Source of the DNA: Bacteroidia bacterium | GTDB lineage: Bacteria > Bacteroidota > Bacteroidia > JABEUT01 | Reading direction: 5' to 3' | NCBI GenBank assembly: GCA_013044305.1 | Contig: JABEUT010000269.1 | Coordinates: 1-5,661 of the forward strand | DNA: 5,661 nt | Shown here: positions 5,331-5,661 of the stretch, one piece after another | How positions within the stretch are numbered: the first letter of the stretch is position 1 | Layout of the letters: each line of letters starts with the position of its first letter | Program-made: the position numbers and the translations under genes | The notes under the pieces: generated by a model | Told to the model about the DNA's origin: nothing | Database searches by the model: none | The model's input: only the letters and a program-made list of their open reading frames with translations

Positions 5331-5661
5331 ATGGCGCACGAAACTAATGACAATACCCCTGAAGTGGGAGAGAATCTGCTTGGCTTGATAACCCCGGAAC
5401 AAATTAATGAAGCTGAAGCCAAAGGTGTAATTGAAGGAGAGAAATATATTATTAACCTTGACGAGAATGTTAAAATTTCCGCAAGCATTGTGTTGCAAAT
5501 CAATAAAATTAGTTTTGGAAACCTATATCCCTGGGCAGGCAAATGGAGGGATAAGTCAGTCCAGGTAGGAGCATTCTTGCCTCCCGAACCCGGACAAATA
5601 CCCAATTTAATTTATCAGTTTACCGATGAACTAAATTATAAAATTGCCAAAAGTACTAATA
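5331..5661 (+). CDS. Fic/DOC-family protein, N-terminal 110 residues only
   Basis: The frame is open from ATG 5331 to the right edge. The visible part contains LGLITPEQINEAEAKGVIEG (17-36), a helical stretch KISASIVLQINKISFGN and LYPWAGKWR (65-73), followed by a PPEPGQIPNL segment; LYPWAGKWR is the conserved flap-proximal motif of Fic proteins of the HPFxxGNGR class. The catalytic HPFxxGNGR loop would lie beyond the window, so activity cannot be judged. Fic enzymes usually transfer AMP from ATP to a protein hydroxyl group. No [S/T]xxxE[G/N] inhibitory helix is present in the visible N-terminal region: each Glu followed by Gly or Asn (14, 35, 45) lacks a Ser/Thr four residues earlier. No separate small antitoxin gene precedes it. 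If an inhibitor exists it is C-terminal or encoded downstream. About 40% GC by hand count over 240 bases, below the suf genes. Family call is strong; role is unknown. Confidence 0.88.
   Translation, partial: MAHETNDNTPEVGENLLGLITPEQINEAEAKGVIEGEKYIINLDENVKISASIVLQINKISFGNLYPWAGKWRDKSVQVGAFLPPEPGQIPNLIYQFTDELNYKIAKSTN

Noticed and set aside
5090..5605. Long minus-strand open frame opposite the DUF59 and Fic genes.
   Set aside because: It is antisense to two well-recognised genes, has a Ser/Phe-rich composition typical of shadow frames, and matches no family I recognise.

Overview
The window is a Bacteroidetes-type SUF iron-sulfur cluster assembly locus, all on the + strand, with unrelated accessory genes set between its members. 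The lineage is inferred from gene content, from Suf proteins of Bacteroidetes flavour, from the near absence of Shine-Dalgarno sequences, and from TAnnTTTG boxes (the Bacteroidetes -7 promoter element) just upstream of three genes. A Sphingobacteriia/Chitinophagia-like organism of moderate GC would fit, but genus cannot be read from this sequence.

Layout, left to right: the 3' end of a DUF2283 gene (2-163); sufC, the ABC-type ATPase (206 or 215 to 976); sufD, the beta-helix scaffold subunit (982-2334); sufS, the PLP cysteine desulfurase (2344-3588); a 175-bp AT-rich gap carrying a promoter-like box; a MNT nucleotidyltransferase/HEPN toxin-antitoxin-like pair (3764-4081 and 4078-4470, overlapping by ATGA); sufE, the sulfur acceptor (4549-4974); a DUF59/MIP18 (SufT-like) gene that has no ATG start (4971-5306); and the 5' part of a Fic-family gene (5331 to beyond the right edge). 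sufB is not in the window; it probably lies further left.

The core genes form one pathway. SufS takes sulfur from cysteine as a persulfide, SufE accepts it and passes it to the SufBCD scaffold, SufC powers the scaffold with ATP, and the DUF59 protein probably helps cluster maturation or transfer. All key catalytic residues are present in SufC, SufS and SufE, so the pathway looks functional.

The most notable feature is the arrangement. DUF2283, MNT-HEPN and Fic belong to families often found in mobile or toxin-antitoxin contexts. Hand counts give about 34%, 37% and 40% GC for them, against about 50% for sampled suf lines. The MNT-HEPN pair sits exactly between sufS and sufE, whose products are direct partners, and sufE appears to have its own promoter. 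The evidence supports an essential operon that has gathered accessory toxin-like cargo at gene junctions; it does not by itself demonstrate a new biochemical system.
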